Assembly (NCBI GenBank): GCA_030248215.1
Contig: JASANG010003685.1
Span: forward strand, 38,436-102,435
DNA: 64,000 nt
Direction: 5' to 3'
Source: Enoplolaimus lenunculus
Taxonomy: Eukaryota; Nematoda; Enoplea; Enoplida; Thoracostomopsidae
Of the stretch, positions 12,201-27,100 are shown piece after piece. Position 1 is the stretch's first letter, and each line of letters begins with the position of its first letter. Under the pieces are notes generated by a model. That model saw only the letters and a program-made list of their open reading frames with translations. It searched no databases and was not told the origin of the DNA. The translations under genes were made by a program, and so were the position numbers.

Positions 12201-15200
12201 TTTTGGTTAACAGTGTATAATCGATCATTTTTGCTGAATTTTTGTTTTCAGAAATTGAAACTAACCGAAAGCGAACAGTTACAAATTCAAATTTCGGCAT
12301 ATTTGGACAATATGTTTGATGTCGCAACGCTGATGGAAGATTCAGACCAGAAAACGGCTGCAGTTCAACGTGCTCGCGATCTCGAAATGGAATGTTCAAG
12401 GGTAAACATATACACGCAACAACGCGTACTATATAGCAGGCACAAACTGAGTCACAGATATAGTCTCGTTATGGATGGTGCTATTCTTGTCACGCGGCAA
12501 CGTGCCTCACAGTGCAGCATTGTACGCGTAATGCCGTCGCTCGTCGTACGGCAATTCGTGTATTAGTTTTTAGAAAGTGTAGCACTACAATGTGAGAGTA
12601 ACTGAGTTACTGTTTCCATATAGGGTTGTACGTTGGTTTTTTCACAAATTTTTAAATCTTTTAACACAAATCATGCATTTTTAATAGTTTAAGTAAATAC
12701 TTTGAAACTCTGAAAAATATGTACTTCACGATTTTGGTCGAAATCTCGACTATTTACATTTTTGCATATTTTATAATATTTGCAGGCTAACGAGAGAATC
12801 CAAGAAATCGAAGCCGAATATATGATGCGGCTGGGTGAGATTTAAATTTGGTTTTTCTGCCAAGTGCTAAGCAGGGTGCAATCGGAGGTCCGGAGCTGGG
12901 CAGACCTAGACCTCCGGTTGTACTCGGGTGCTAAGGTTTGTTATGTGCACAGATGTGTTACCGCAAAACCGTTATGTTTTGTTTGCACTGATTTAAGGCT
13001 AAGCTGCAGTTGTATTTAATTATATAATATGTTTGTTATTAAATGGTAGATTGTAACTTTAATATTTATTTCCTGCAATATAATATGCGCGTCAAATGGG
13101 AATTTGTTTTAGTTCAACTTGACAATCGTTTATCAGATCTAGTCAAAGAGCGCGATAGTCTTCTGGTTAGTTTAACGCCGAGAGCTTTAGTTGTTAAAAA
13201 TTTTTCACTAAGGGCTGGTAAAACACATCTTTACATTACAAGTATGTAGTTTTAACTGTGATATTTCGCTGTGGTTTTTAGGAATGTTTTTAAACCATGA
13301 AAGATCGTAATTGTTGTATGTATAATTTTAAGCTCAGCTGTGGAACTATTTTAGCCGTGAAATAATTCGCTGCAAATTTTCGCCAAATTTTTAAACTAAA
13401 AAATATTGTATTATGTTGTTTAATTTTAGACCCTGCATCAGCAAGCAGACACCGAAGTGACTACATTGCGAAAAACGTTGTCAAAAAAAGATATGGAAGC
13501 AAGACAGCTGGAGTCGCGCATTCAAGAGCTCGAAGATGTCCAGAAATCTCTTAAAGGTATTTTTAAATTGTAGTTGTATGGGAAGCAGGAGAATAATGTT
13601 TGGGTTTTATATACCGTAAAGGCCTAAAGAGCCACATCGGACTGTTTTGGTTATTTTTATCTAATATATCAATTCTGGTAATCGATTGGTTATGCAATAC
13701 ATGTAATATCTTTGGCTGCCATTGCAGGTTTTTATGTAGCTTGTAGCACAGTACTGACGTCTTGGGTTTGAAAGTTTCTGCCCCTCGAAGAGCTCTATAT
13801 GATACTGCGTTAGATTGGGGTGTACAGTCACGGGCTGAATTTAGTGCTCAGTAGCACGGTTGAGTCTGCGGTCGCGGTTGAATTTTCTTTGCACGCAGTC
13901 AGTGGCGTCTAGAGACGCGGTTTTAAATCGCATTTGTAACAGATTGTGCCCAAGGAATGAGTGATTGCGATTAGAACCACAGTTTAAAACAGAGCCGTCA
14001 TGGCACTTTATTTTGTCCGTGATTGTACTTCTTATGTAGTTTTCTTCAATATCAAATGCCGTGTTGAGACATAGTCTTCTGGTAATATTTACTGCTAAAT
14101 TCAGCATTATAGGGTTATCTAGTGTATTTCCGTCTCCGCGGACCCCGCCACAATTAACTCCGTTTACTGTATCGCCCCTTGATGCTGATAATGGACTCAA
14201 AAAGTCCGATATGAGTCCTGCTGTTGAGAGGGATGTCTGTCAAATTGACGGAGGCGGTAAGATTGAAGCTTCGCTCAAACGGCCATTCCCTTGCTTGCTT
14301 AATGGCTAATGTCGTACCGAACTAGATTTTATACGAACCTTATACGTTGTTTTAAGCGTAGCGCAGGGTAGAAGTTTTTGATATTGGGACTGGATTTCGG
14401 AAGGGGAAACGTTTGTGTTTAAGATATCACGGTACCTTTACCATTCCTCTGTATGCAGAATTATTTTCAGTTTTTTACTAGGATGCACAGTTCTGCTGGA
14501 ATTTTTGTTTAGCACAAAATTCGTGGAATAATTCAATTTCAGTTTTGTTTAGGAGGCTGTGGAACACATTGTAGCCTTAAAGTTTAGGCTGTAAGTGGGG
14601 GTGTGCTGGTTGAACCTGGCGGATGCTAGTTAATACAATTCGAAAGCTAGTTCCACACCTGCCCATCTTGTGAGCCCACAAATCCGCCGAAAACCTGGAC
14701 GACGCACTTAACTTTCCACACGTATAATAATATTATGCAACCTACAGCTTGCAAACGCAAACCGGTTAGCCGTACAATTATGTGTTTGGGTGTTTTGTCT
14801 TATTTTAGCCGGGTTTCATTCTCAGAAATCAGAAAGCCATTCCATTGCTAGCAACGTTAGCTTGCCAACACCACCAGTCTTGACGCATGGCGCCGCAGCA
14901 TCTCAGCCGCAGCCGCTTCTTCCGTTAGTCGCCCATCCTCCACCTGCACCGCCAATGACTGGAGCTTTCGGTGACGGTTAGTTTCCAAAGTCATTGTGTG
15001 TGATTTTTGAGTTTGGTTCTGGGGAAATGCTATGTCACGAGCTGAAAGTTTTAGTTAGGCATAGGTCCGTAGTCTCTATGTGTGACACGTATTCAACCAG
15101 CATGTTTTGCATATTTCGAACCGGTAAACGATGAGGTTAGAAATCAGTACGTTTTTGCACTTGATTTGCCCTACCTTTGTAAGAATTTTGATGTTTGTCA

Positions 15201-18200
15201 TTTCAGGAGTTGGTCAGTTTGAAAACCTCTTTAGGTGCTATATGTATTGAGAAATGCGAATATGGGCCATAGATTTAAATTTACGTCAGGTTAATATACG
15301 ACAAGTTTTTCAAAAGAAAGTTTAAATTGTCGTAGTAACGCTCGTGTGTAGAGCGAATTCAAGGGATGTATTACGTAATTCGTTAACTGAATAAGCGTTT
15401 AAAAGTATAATTTGTAACATCGAAGCCAGAATTTGTGATTAGCCGGGGTGCCACTGGCTCAGTTTCATACATTTATTAAGTGGGGTTGTCAATTTTTGGC
15501 GAAATTATATTTCAGCGGTGGTTTGACGTTTTTAATAACGTTTTGGCTTGATTGTATAATTTGATGAACACTTCCAAGCTATGAAGTAGTCTTTTCTAGA
15601 AAAATAATTTGCAACAATTTTCATGTGTCACTGCTTAGCGTGTATTTGTTAATGATTTTCAATGTAAACAAGGATGGTATCAAAATTTACAGAGGGTAGA
15701 GCAGCTTGGCTTGTAGGATGAAACCCGTTTTAAAAAAACCACAGACAGATGGTGAAAATCATGCCGTATTTTGTACTGGAACCAAAACCCGGGGTTAAAA
15801 AGTAACTTACGCAGTTATACCAATCAATTCTAGCACAGTGCAGCTGAAACTATTAATTCTTTGTATACAGCCTTATTTAAAAACTTCTCACAATTTTTGT
15901 TAGCCTGCGGTAACTGACTATTTAAATTAAAAATGTTTAACAGGAATTTTAAAGAAATTGTCTGAAATTCGTAGTGTTTTTAGTGTTGTGCTCTTACTGA
16001 TTAGTTGGAACATAAAAATTCGTCAATAGCTTTAACTTTAATATTATTTGAAACACCATTTTGTTAGCACTGAGAATATCGGAATTCCAGTGTAAACTGC
16101 CGTATTTCTGTTTGCTTGTTTTATGCTTTTCTGTACAGATTAACTGGTTAGGTGTGGAGTGTTTTTCAAGAATATGAACACCACTAAGTCTAATCTTTGA
16201 TATTTTTAAACTTATTGCAATTGAATTTTGTGTAGCTTTATGCAAAATTCGTGTTCGCTACTAAACTGTACATGTACATTAAAACGCATCGCTTGCTGAT
16301 GTTGTCAAAGAGTATTGCATTCGTATTCATGATACGGTTTTATTGACGTGTTTTTTATTATTTTTCTAGTTGAGATTTGTGCTATTTGATTGTCTGTTTA
16401 AGTTGCTGTTTGTCCACAGCTTAATGAATAGTTTAAATCAACCTTGACTCGATATTATTTTGTTTTAGGTTCAATACCTGCCGCCCCAGTTGTGCCACCT
16501 CCTCCTCCGCCGCCGCCACCAGCGCCTCCGTTTTTCCCTGGTGCAGGAGGGCTCGTACCTGCGGCTCCTGCGTTGCCCAGTAGTCAAGATTCAAATGGTA
16601 ACTTGAGATATAATATAACTAAGGTGGTTTTAATAACAAATTTCAGCAGGTATATTTTCTGTCCCAAGTTTTTGCTCCACTTTTGCGACTAATATTTTTA
16701 TGAAAAAATCTGAGAAATTTTTATATAGTAGTTGTTGCTTGTAACGAACAGTGTGTTAATAGTTATTCCCCCAAAACATGAATGTATATGACCGCACATT
16801 CTAGTAAAAATTCAGAGAAACAGGGATATAGTTTAAAAAGTATGTGTCCAGCATTGTAACAACAAAAGTTTAGATGATGGTTTTGACAAAGCTGATTCCA
16901 GCAAGGTTCAGAAATGCCGTTTGTGATTACGAAATTGAGATGGAAAAAACTGAATCAATTTAGAAAACTTTTATTACTTGGGGTTGGTTCGAACCTCAAA
17001 CCATGTTTCAATGATGTTGTAGTTTTAGATATTTCAAAATTCACATCTGCGTTTTATGGTGGTACAAAACGGCCATCATGATAAGGAAAGCGTTATGCTC
17101 CTTCACGCTGCCGCGCGTTATGTCAAAGACTATTTTTTATGAAACACGCACCGACCGTCGCCGAGCGTTACATTTAAATTTTACTGTTATTTGTGACTGC
17201 AGCGTTGTGCGGCACAGAAAACTATAGCGCAATCCTAATTGTCATTGTTTCAGCGCATGTTCATTTATGTTTTCCCATCTATGCAACGTCATTACTATTT
17301 TAGTAATGACAATCAAACGTAAAATTCAAACAAAATATCGTTTGCCGCAGTTGAATTGGGTGCCACTGAAGCCGAATCAAGTACGCGGAACAATTTTCAA
17401 CGAATTGGATGATGATAAAATAATGAAGGTTAGTTAGGCTGGCTTCAAAAATTTTTGTAGTTTGTTGTTGATAAAGTTTTTTTCAGGTTCAACAATTAAT
17501 AACTAAATTCAAGTTTTGCATAATATATGTATATTACAGTTATGTAAGGTTGGTTTTGTTTTCAGGAAATTGATTTCGAAAAATTTGAAGAAATGTTCAA
17601 GATTGGTATTAATCCATTGATCGCATCATCTTCGTCAAACGATCATTTGTCGCAAAACGACGCAACCGATGGGCCAGATTCTTTAAGTGGCGGCGCAGGA
17701 GCAGGAAACAGGTTTGGAGCAGGTGCCCGACGTGAGAAAGACAGCTTGCTGGAGCATAAGCGTTTGCGGAATTTAGGTAAGTTAGTTTTGTCTATTTCTG
17801 GCTTATCCACAGCGGGGGGCAGCACTTTTCGAAATTTTCATTTTCCCCCGGCGAAAATTTTGCCGCCCCCCGTAAAGGCACCCCGGCGAATTTACGGCCG
17901 CCCCAAACAAAATGCCCCCCAGCAAATTTTTTTTGCTGGGGGGCCCCAGGTCTTTTCTAAGCCAAAAATTTTCAATGTTAAAACATAAAGACCTGGACTT
18001 TTTTTGAGGCGGACATTCGGCAAAATATGATTTTATATTACGCTGAGTACTCATAATTTTTTAATAGCGTTACAAATACCGGTACTAACTAGTACAATTC
18101 AATAATGAACTGAAAAAAGCACAATTATATAAAGACCGTTTCAGGGCATACAGCATTCGAAAGTACCTTGCAGAAACAAGTTCAACCCGCCTGAGCCTTA

Positions 18201-21200
18201 TGATAAACTGAAGCTGTGACTAATATATAAAGTATATGTTAATCACTGTTTCAATTATAGATTATCTATATTTTATAAATTGTGCTTCTTTCAACTTCTT
18301 TTAAAGTTGTCAATAATATTAGTTAAAATTATTGTTATCAGCGTTTGCGTGGAATTTTTGTCATGTTGAGCGAAGAGTAATCTTCAGTTGAGTAGGAAAC
18401 ACGATCTAGAATAAAAAAATGGTCCAAAAAGTTGGCTTGCAAGATTTTAAGCCTGCCCCCAGGACCCCCCAGGTCATCTGGGGGGCCCAAGAAAACTTCC
18501 CCCCAGCAAAATTAGCTGTTCCCCAGGAAACGCCCCCCGGCAGAAATTTTCAAGCTGTGGAGAAGCCAGTATTTGTCATACTTGCTTTTCTTGTTTGACT
18601 TAAATGGGCTGTAAAGCAAACTGCTTGGACTTTATTCTGAACAGTTTTAATTGGTGTCAATTTTGTTCAACGAATATTGTTTTTATGTAAATATTTGTTG
18701 AATGTGTTATTAATGTTTTATTGCAGCGATTACGAGACGTAAACTCAATATGCACCCGTCTGAAGTAGCGTCGGCCATAAACAGGTATGTGCTTTTGGAG
18801 ATGGCCTGGAGCCGGGTTTCGAGGCCAGAGGGTGCCCGAGTCGGAACCAATGGGCACCGTTGATAGACGAGAAGGTTTCGCCTGAATCCATGCATGAAAT
18901 ACCTGCTCCAGTTTTGTCAGTAAACTTGAAACTATGGTTATATTCAGGGATGGGAGTCTGGGTCTCGGCAAGTCTCGGTGTTTGGCAGGTCTCGGTCTCG
19001 CTTTTTTGAGTCTCGGCAGTTTGGAACGGAGACCAGAGTAGAAAATACAGCAAATGTATGACTATATTGTTGAAGTATGTGATGGCTGATGAATAATATT
19101 TTTCTGTGAAATTATAAAATTTCATAGTTACGCAATAATTACGAGCAGATATTCTGAAAAAACAAAAACTACGAAAAAACATTAGAAATAGTTTATCTTG
19201 AATATTTTAATTTTTTTAGGTGATGACCAAAAATCGACCGAGACGGAGGCTTTTCTTGGCCGGCCTCGGTAGTCAGGCCTCGGTCTCGGCTTTTAACCGA
19301 GACCGTCTACCCCTGGTTATATTGTTAAACTTTGTATACGATACATAGTTCATAATGTCTGCAATATTATTGTCTAGTAAGACACTGAGTCCAGTCAGCT
19401 TTTTTGCAATCCTGATTCTTGAAGCATAAGCTGTTAAAAATTAATTGTTAACATGTGTCCATCTTTATAATCTTTATGGCTGATACGTATTTGTTTTGTT
19501 TACTGGACTGGTTTACGTGGTGCATTGCGAGTCAGTTAATTTTCTGTTAGATTGTGTTGATAATTTTTGCATGTTTGTTTAGCCTGGATCTTGAACGCTT
19601 GAGTCTTGAAAACGTTGAAATATTGTCAAGACTAGTGCCGACACCTGAAGAAGTAAGCTTAATTTGTGTTAAATTTATAAGCTTAAGTCATGTTGTTGCT
19701 TTTGGAGAGTATTTAATGATGCGCAAAATCAACTCAGATACTGGTATCCATAGCCGTTGTTTATTCAATTTTTCCAAGATTAAAACCTGTCTCTGAGTAT
19801 TTTACCTGTTTTGATGTTATTATGCAGACGAAAGGCTTTTATTATAATATTCCTGGTTGCAGGTGAATGCATATAAAGAATATGAAGCGGCTCAAAAGCC
19901 TCTTGAACGACTAAGCGATGAAGATTTGCTGATGTTACAGGTATTTATCTGGTGTTGATCATTAGATCCTGGTGGTTGCGGTCGCTGGCGTGTTGCTGAG
20001 TGCATAGAACTCATTATCTTGTCTTTGAAACGGGTCTATCAAGTAGTTTGACAATCTAATACTTCCGAATTCGCGTGACCAATTTAGTCCCAGAAACATA
20101 ACCTGAGATTTGTTTATATAGTCGGTGTTCCAGCTTGAACCAGATTTTTAGTTAACACTTTTAAACGTTGAACTATCAAGTTGGTTCAAACTGATACTCC
20201 ATAAATAGAGAAAATAATCCAACTCTCAATTTGTTTCTCGTGGGACGCTGAAAACTGTCTGCGATATGGTGCATACGAATTGATTGGCTTGTTCGAATTT
20301 TTATAACAAATATTAGTTATACTCTTGTCGATATTCAGAGTTCCAAAGTCTGATAGCGAAACAGCAAGTAATTTTTCGGATAAATTTTCGTTACATTTTA
20401 TCATGGTACACTACTTCAAGTATTCACTAATAACTTGCTAGTAAAAGAACAAATTTATTAAGTCGTTTTTTGTGGTTTAAGTTATTGACGGTATGTTAAA
20501 ATTAAAGTTCAAAATACAAAATATTGTTGTTAATGTGATTCCAAACTTTGCAAATAATTGTTAATTATTTATCGTAATACTTTACTTACTTACTTACTAC
20601 ATCTGTGGAACTGTGAGAAAATGATTTGGTAGAATATGGTTTCATTTAGCATAATGCTTAAATGGTTGCCACGATTTGATAAGATCATTCGTAGGCAAAC
20701 AACCTCGTTGGTACTTTGATTGGGTTCTTAAAGCTGATGTGTTGTTGTGACCCAGTTCTGAGATCAATTCACATTATTCCAGATTTTTTTGGTATCTGTT
20801 GTTTCAAGTGCAACTGATTAAAGTTTACTTGTTCTTGCAGGTGGGGTATGCTATGAGGCATTATCAAAATCTACACAGTGCTGCCATAGGGGCATTTTAG
20901 GCTTCAAACTTTGCCAGTTAATAAATTGTCGTCTTTTTTACATGTCTTATAGTTTGATATCAGCAACGGTTTTTGAATATACCGACAGCAGTGTTCTTGT
21001 ATCAGCCTCGATTTGATTTAAATTTTACGTTTGCACACGTTTCAATTGGTGATTGAATGAAACGGATCTGTTCTGTTGAACGAATTCTGGCACTATCGTA
21101 GTCATCGGGCTGGTTTTGTAGCTGGAGTAGTTTGGTGTAACGATAACCATTTAACGTGAACTGTGACCTGTAGAGTAGCATGCGTTAACAAGTAAGGGAT

Positions 21201-24113
21201 GTAGGGATGTGCCGATTAATCGGCATCGGCATCGGTAATAATCAGGGACAACAAAAAACAAAAACACAAAAAAATCAAAAAAACATAAAAAAAACAAATT
21301 TATAAAAAAAAACAAAAAAAAAAAAAAAACAAAACTAAAAACACAACGGATTCCGTTGCACCCTGGTAATAATCGGCAGTTTTCGTGAGTATCGGCATCG
21401 GCATCAGCACTGCATAAAAATTGCCGATTCTTTGCCGATACTTTTTGCACATCACAGTCAGTTTGAATGCTATCAATTGCATTTCTGGGTACAAATCAGT
21501 GTGTCCGGACATGGAAAACTGATATCTTTGTTGCGTCTGTTTGAAAATATTAATTGAAATGAACCGTTCGTCTAAAATTATAAACGTTTATTATGGTTAT
21601 GGTTTTGTAGGTCTTCATATAATGATGCAATGTAGTATCCTATCTGTTAATTAAACATGGTGTACTAAAGTTGGAATCTGCATCGGCATCGGTTCGGCAT
21701 CGACAAAATTTCAAAATAAGAATCGGCATCGGTATCGGCATCGGCAAAAATTTTGGTATCGGCACATCGCTAAAGGGATGATCATTATTTTGAGCATAAA
21801 TGCGTGACTTATTGTTTTATATGTGGAACAGCTTGATCCCTTGAACGCAGCGATTTTGCATCATAGACGTCATCATATTTTGGGGCAGTACTTTTCGTTC
21901 AATTTCACCTTACTTCTGTACCAAATTGAATCATGATGATCAGACGTCATGTTGAACAAGTGTTATTACGGTTACTTATCTTATGTATGGGGCGATTGAA
22001 GCAAACTTTAAAGGGAGCAAACGCTCTCGCCACTAAATTCTATGCGGGACTTAGCGGACCGCCAATAGGCCCAACTGTAGATCCGCGAATTTAAGCGAGC
22101 CGGAGTGTCGACCCATATGTTATTAATCAGTGGGAGCTTGATACAATATTTAAATCAATACTCTTAGGTAAAGTAGCGCTTTCGTAAGTCGCCTATCAGA
22201 CTTAAAAGGATAATTGGGGCTGCGGGGCTGGGTGGCGCAGACCCCAATCCATAAACCAAGAAACATTTTGTGACTGTTGCAAAGGAATTTAATACTCAAA
22301 TTATGTCCGGATTCGCGGTCACTTCGCTCGCTGGGTTTTATTCACAGTTGATACAAACGGTAAGGTTGATGTGGGTGGTTTAGAGGTCAAATTAAAATTC
22401 GTTACCCACACAAAACTTCAATTTTTTTCATCGGGCACATAATTTTAAAATTGCAGTGAGCTCTCCATTAGTTTCACTCGCCAGTTGTTTAAAACTCAAG
22501 TATTAATACTGAATTTTATGGATGCCTACACCATTCCCAGTTGTAAATCCTCGCTACGCTTTGGCTTGCACAGAGACCAGAACAAGAAGAACGCGTGTTT
22601 CACTCCTGGCTGCGTTACGTGCATTCCAAAGTAGACAATCGGAAACTAAAAATTTTGGGTTGAGATTCTTATGGTTTTTGGTTGGCTTAGATCGTCAGGA
22701 TTTTTATTTTACTGTGTTGCCTTTTTTTCAACTGTGGCCGGGATGCTGATGATTTATGTGCTCGGGCTGCAACATGGTAAAGCATCAGGGAGGTGTATCT
22801 GCTAGGTCGTGTATCGAATCTCTTGCAGGACCGTTCACTAAATATTGCAATTCCCACCGTCACAAATTTCTGGATCAGCATTTGTATATAAACGTTTATT
22901 CTAAAAACTTATTGTTGGTTTCTTCGCTTAAACAAAAAATTACCGCGTGGTCGGGCCTGTGCCGGCCGAGCATGGGACGACGGTGATGGGTCAGAGCCGA
23001 GTCCAATTCTGACAGAAGTTCCAAACATGAATCAAAACCGGAACTTTTGGTCGAACCAAGTCTGGCATCAACCGGCCCAGGGATCGATCGGATATTAATT
23101 TTACCGCAACCGGAGCCGGATAGTGAATTTTGTACCGGAACCGGATGTTAACCGGATATGGATCTAAATTTGTACACTGTTGGAAGTATTTGAGTTGTGC
23201 AAAAATATGTATTTATGGATTTAAGATTAATTTTTGGTTTAGATTTTTCATTCCATGTCAGTGTCCATTCATGAATTGCTTGGAATTGCAGTCGTTACAA
23301 AATACCTAGTTTGTTGACGTGCAAAAAAACAGTTTTATGATATTTGGAACCACAACCACAAATATCCGGTATCCGGTAGGTTTATACCGGATACGGATGC
23401 CGGATTTTGCCGGGCATTAAACCGGAGCCGGATATCCGGTCAATCCCTGAACCTGCCATACTTTGTGATAAAGACTCAAATTCAATTCTTTTTACGAAGA
23501 ATGGGTGTTAAATTTTCTCGAGGTTTTATGCCACTCAGAAATGTTTTTATTTTCTAAAAAATTTCCTTCAAAATTTGTCTAAAAATGCTTTCTGACAAAT
23601 AAGTCCGTTGCAAAGTGAATAAGTTTTCTTTACTAAGTTCAAATGCTTGAAAGTTTTAATTACGAAAATTTTCTATAACTTCAAATTTTCGATGTAGTAC
23701 TTCTCCGAACAGATGTGACTTGAAAATCCACGCCGTGCAGACCATTGTTGCATCCAAATCATTTTAAAGAGTGGTTACGTTTTATAACAAATTCCAGGTG
23801 TTATTGTGTTCTCAACTGAGAAAGTACCTAAAAACCCATGGAAAATATCACACCGAAGGTTTTGACCCCTAAGTCCGTCCTTCTGACTACGCTTTGATAC
23901 CCCTACGCTGGGTTCACAACATTGTAACACGCGCTAGCAAATGATCGTCAACATAGTCTCCGTCATCAACTATTGGACAGTTAACGCTGAATTCATTAGA
24001 AAGTACCCTGTTGCTGCCGCGCCATGCAAATTTAACAACCGATGGTTTGGTGCCTCGGTCGCGTTTAAATATTCCAGCTGGCTTGTGAATCGATTGTTTG
24101 CAAGAGTTGTTAC

Positions 24114-24147
<34 letters not shown>

Positions 24148-27100
24148 GTTGTTGTTGTTGTTGTTGTTGGTGTTGTTGTTGTTGTTGTTGTCGTCGCTGC
24201 TGATATAGTATTGAAATTTGCGGCCATGGTTTGATCGAATACGATAACCGTTCGGTGATTGATGCTGTTCTGGTGTGTCAAATACGTAACGGTTATGAGA
24301 CGACAATTTCGCAGCAACTATGTTGTTCGCTTCCGGCGTGAGCGTACAACGCTCACTGTGCGGACTTTGATGTACCGCGGTGTGTCTGTACGGCGACGAC
24401 CGGCTCTGCGATGATGATCTCAAAGGCATGGGTGATGGCGCAGCTCGCGTCCCTCGAAATTTGAACAGAAACGAAGTTTTGATGTCGTTCATGTATGAAA
24501 AAATTGCGGAGTGAAGCTGTGACTGATTAGGGCCGTGGTTATCAGCTGGTGCCGAATGGTATTGCGACAATTGTGGGCGTGTATTCTGCGGCGTTGGGTT
24601 GAAAGCATTACCGGGATGACCAGTACTTTGAGGGTAGCAGTGCGTAATCGCTTGGTGTGAGCATCGATGCAAGCTGGGCGTCAACGGGCTTCGTGAGTGT
24701 GAGCTGGAGCCGGGCGATGTAGTCAGAGTAGCTGGTGAACAAACGCTTGTGCATGTGTTGCAAGCGCACATGCTTCCAGATGCGGGGCTGTTTTGGTTTG
24801 AAGCTAACTGTTGGTTGCTGGGCTCGAGAGACTCGTGAGCTACACCAGACTGGTTAGAGCGGCTTTCTACGGTAACTGGCGGTGCCAAACAGTTGCGATT
24901 ATACTGTGGGTGGTCATGTGCGGCCGGTGCATTAACTTGAAATTGAATTTCCTGGCTTTCGGCAAGTTGAGCACTACCACCACGTGTTCCAGGACAATCT
25001 ACAGGCGGTTGAATCACACGTGTTACTGGGGGTACAACAGATTTTCCGCATCTCGTACATTTTTGTCGTAGTGTACGTTCGGCGTACGCTTCTGGTGATT
25101 GTACTGATGTCGCGGGTTGTATGTTACCTGTGCTGTCATGCGTACGCAGTGCAATCAAGCCACGACCGCCTTTGAGCTGATACTTGAATTGCCATTCGTC
25201 GCAAACGCCATAGCATGTCAGCAGTGCCGATACCATACGGATCTTGTCTTGAATATGTCGTCTTAAACAACGATTGCATGCATAAAAAATTTGCAATCGT
25301 ATCGCTGCAGTTAATATAACAATAAAACTAGATATATCAGCGGCAATATTGTAAAATATAATATGTTCATGAAAAAACGCTTCGTCTTTAGTTTGCTCTA
25401 AAAACGTGACAACTGTGTTGAGTGCGTTCGCGAATAAATAACACGTGACAATTGCGATTGTGGTGTAAGTTGCGTCTCGGATTGCCCAGTACGATTCTTC
25501 TTTACGTTGTGTGTCATCGGCGTACGTTGCCGCTAGCCGACTCACCGACGGAGAGCTTGTGTCGCGTTGAAAGCTTGCCGCGCGATCTTTGCGTGGGGTT
25601 ACAGGTTTTAACGCGGAAGCATGCGGGCTCGCTTTGCTGTGTGGCAGTTGGAGCCGATCGCTGTAGTTGCTAGTGGTTGTTTCGACACTGGTGCTGATGT
25701 ATTTGTTGCTGATTATGATGCGGTTGGCGGCCTGTGTTGTGTTAGATTCGCAATCGAGTATGGTATTAATATTATTATTATCATTATTATTATTTTTATT
25801 ATTATCATTATTATTATTATTATTATTATTGTCGTGATTGCTGTTGTTGTTATCGAAATAAATATGGTTATTGTCGTGGTTCACTGTGTCGGTTACTCTG
25901 CCAACGTCGATATGAAAATGTTGATAGTGGTTTGGTTCACAATCAGATTTTATGCTAATGTCGACAGACCCACCAGAGATAACCGCTTGTCTTCGTGTGG
26001 CGAACGATTTTGAAACAAGTGAACTATGCCGTGGTTGATGTTGTTGTTGCTGCTGCTGCTGTGTGTCAGTGCTTTCTCGACTGTTCTGATTAATCACATT
26101 GCGAATTAACGACGATTCGGATAGTTTGTGCTGTCGTTGCAGCTGGTGACGTGAAAGTCGTGACGTCACCGGTTGAGGATCACTATCTGCTCTATCCGGT
26201 GGCATTCGTATGCGTAGAGTAGGGTGACCGTGGACATAGTTTCGCTTTTTGAATAAACTCGGCCGGCCTAGAGCAGGATTTGATGCGGAAACTCCGGCAT
26301 TTGCAGTTGGAGTTTCAAGCGAAGAAGACTTTGATGATGATAAAATATGTGATCGGAAATGGCATGTTCCTTTATCAGAGGGCATTTGAATGCAAGGTTC
26401 GTTGTCGGGGACGTTCAGATGGTGTGGACTTGACCGGCGGTGTTTAGTGTCTCGTGAACTGGAAATAGACCTCCTTTCGGTTGGAGAGGTTTGCTGACCG
26501 CTAGGCAGTGTTTCATCATGGCCTATTGGGCTGTTTTTGTCGTCAGATAATTCGACTTCTTCCATGACACTAGGGTTAGTCAGAAACGTGGCCGTTTCAT
26601 GAGAACCTAATGCAGCGATTTGACGTTGTTTTCCAGCTCCTTGGTTGAGCCGGAGGAATCGTCTAAATTTAAGCATTTTTGCATCGGAGTGTAGTGGTAT
26701 GTTTAGTGTTGTTGTTATTCGCTGTTTGATCCGTGACCGGTAGTTTAATGGTTCGTTGGATGGAGCCGCATGCAGAGTGGATTCGTTAGATTTGATGGCA
26801 TCGGTGTTTAGGACGTTGCTTGCTCCACCTGCGAGCCCAGTCTGTACGAGCGTTTTCCACGTCTGACGGCGTTGGACGCGCATTTTCAAAATGATATAAA
26901 CGTTGAGGAGTAATAACGAAATGAACGGGATGTATACCTGAAACAATTTTAACAGCAGATTGATACTTACTGTGTAATTCTTCGAATATCGTCATGTTTA
27001 TTAAAAGCGGGTGTAACAGTTTGAACTTGCCACGCAAAACAAAATAGTAACACTTTTCCAAGCACTGTTGATGGTTATGTTGTTGAAATTGTTTTAAATT

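Noticed and set aside
23941-26013. Open frames on the + strand at 23941-24234, 24811-25175, 25452-26013
   Set aside because: They are antisense shadows of the GPCR exon; the isoleucine and valine runs are poly-Asn codons read backwards.
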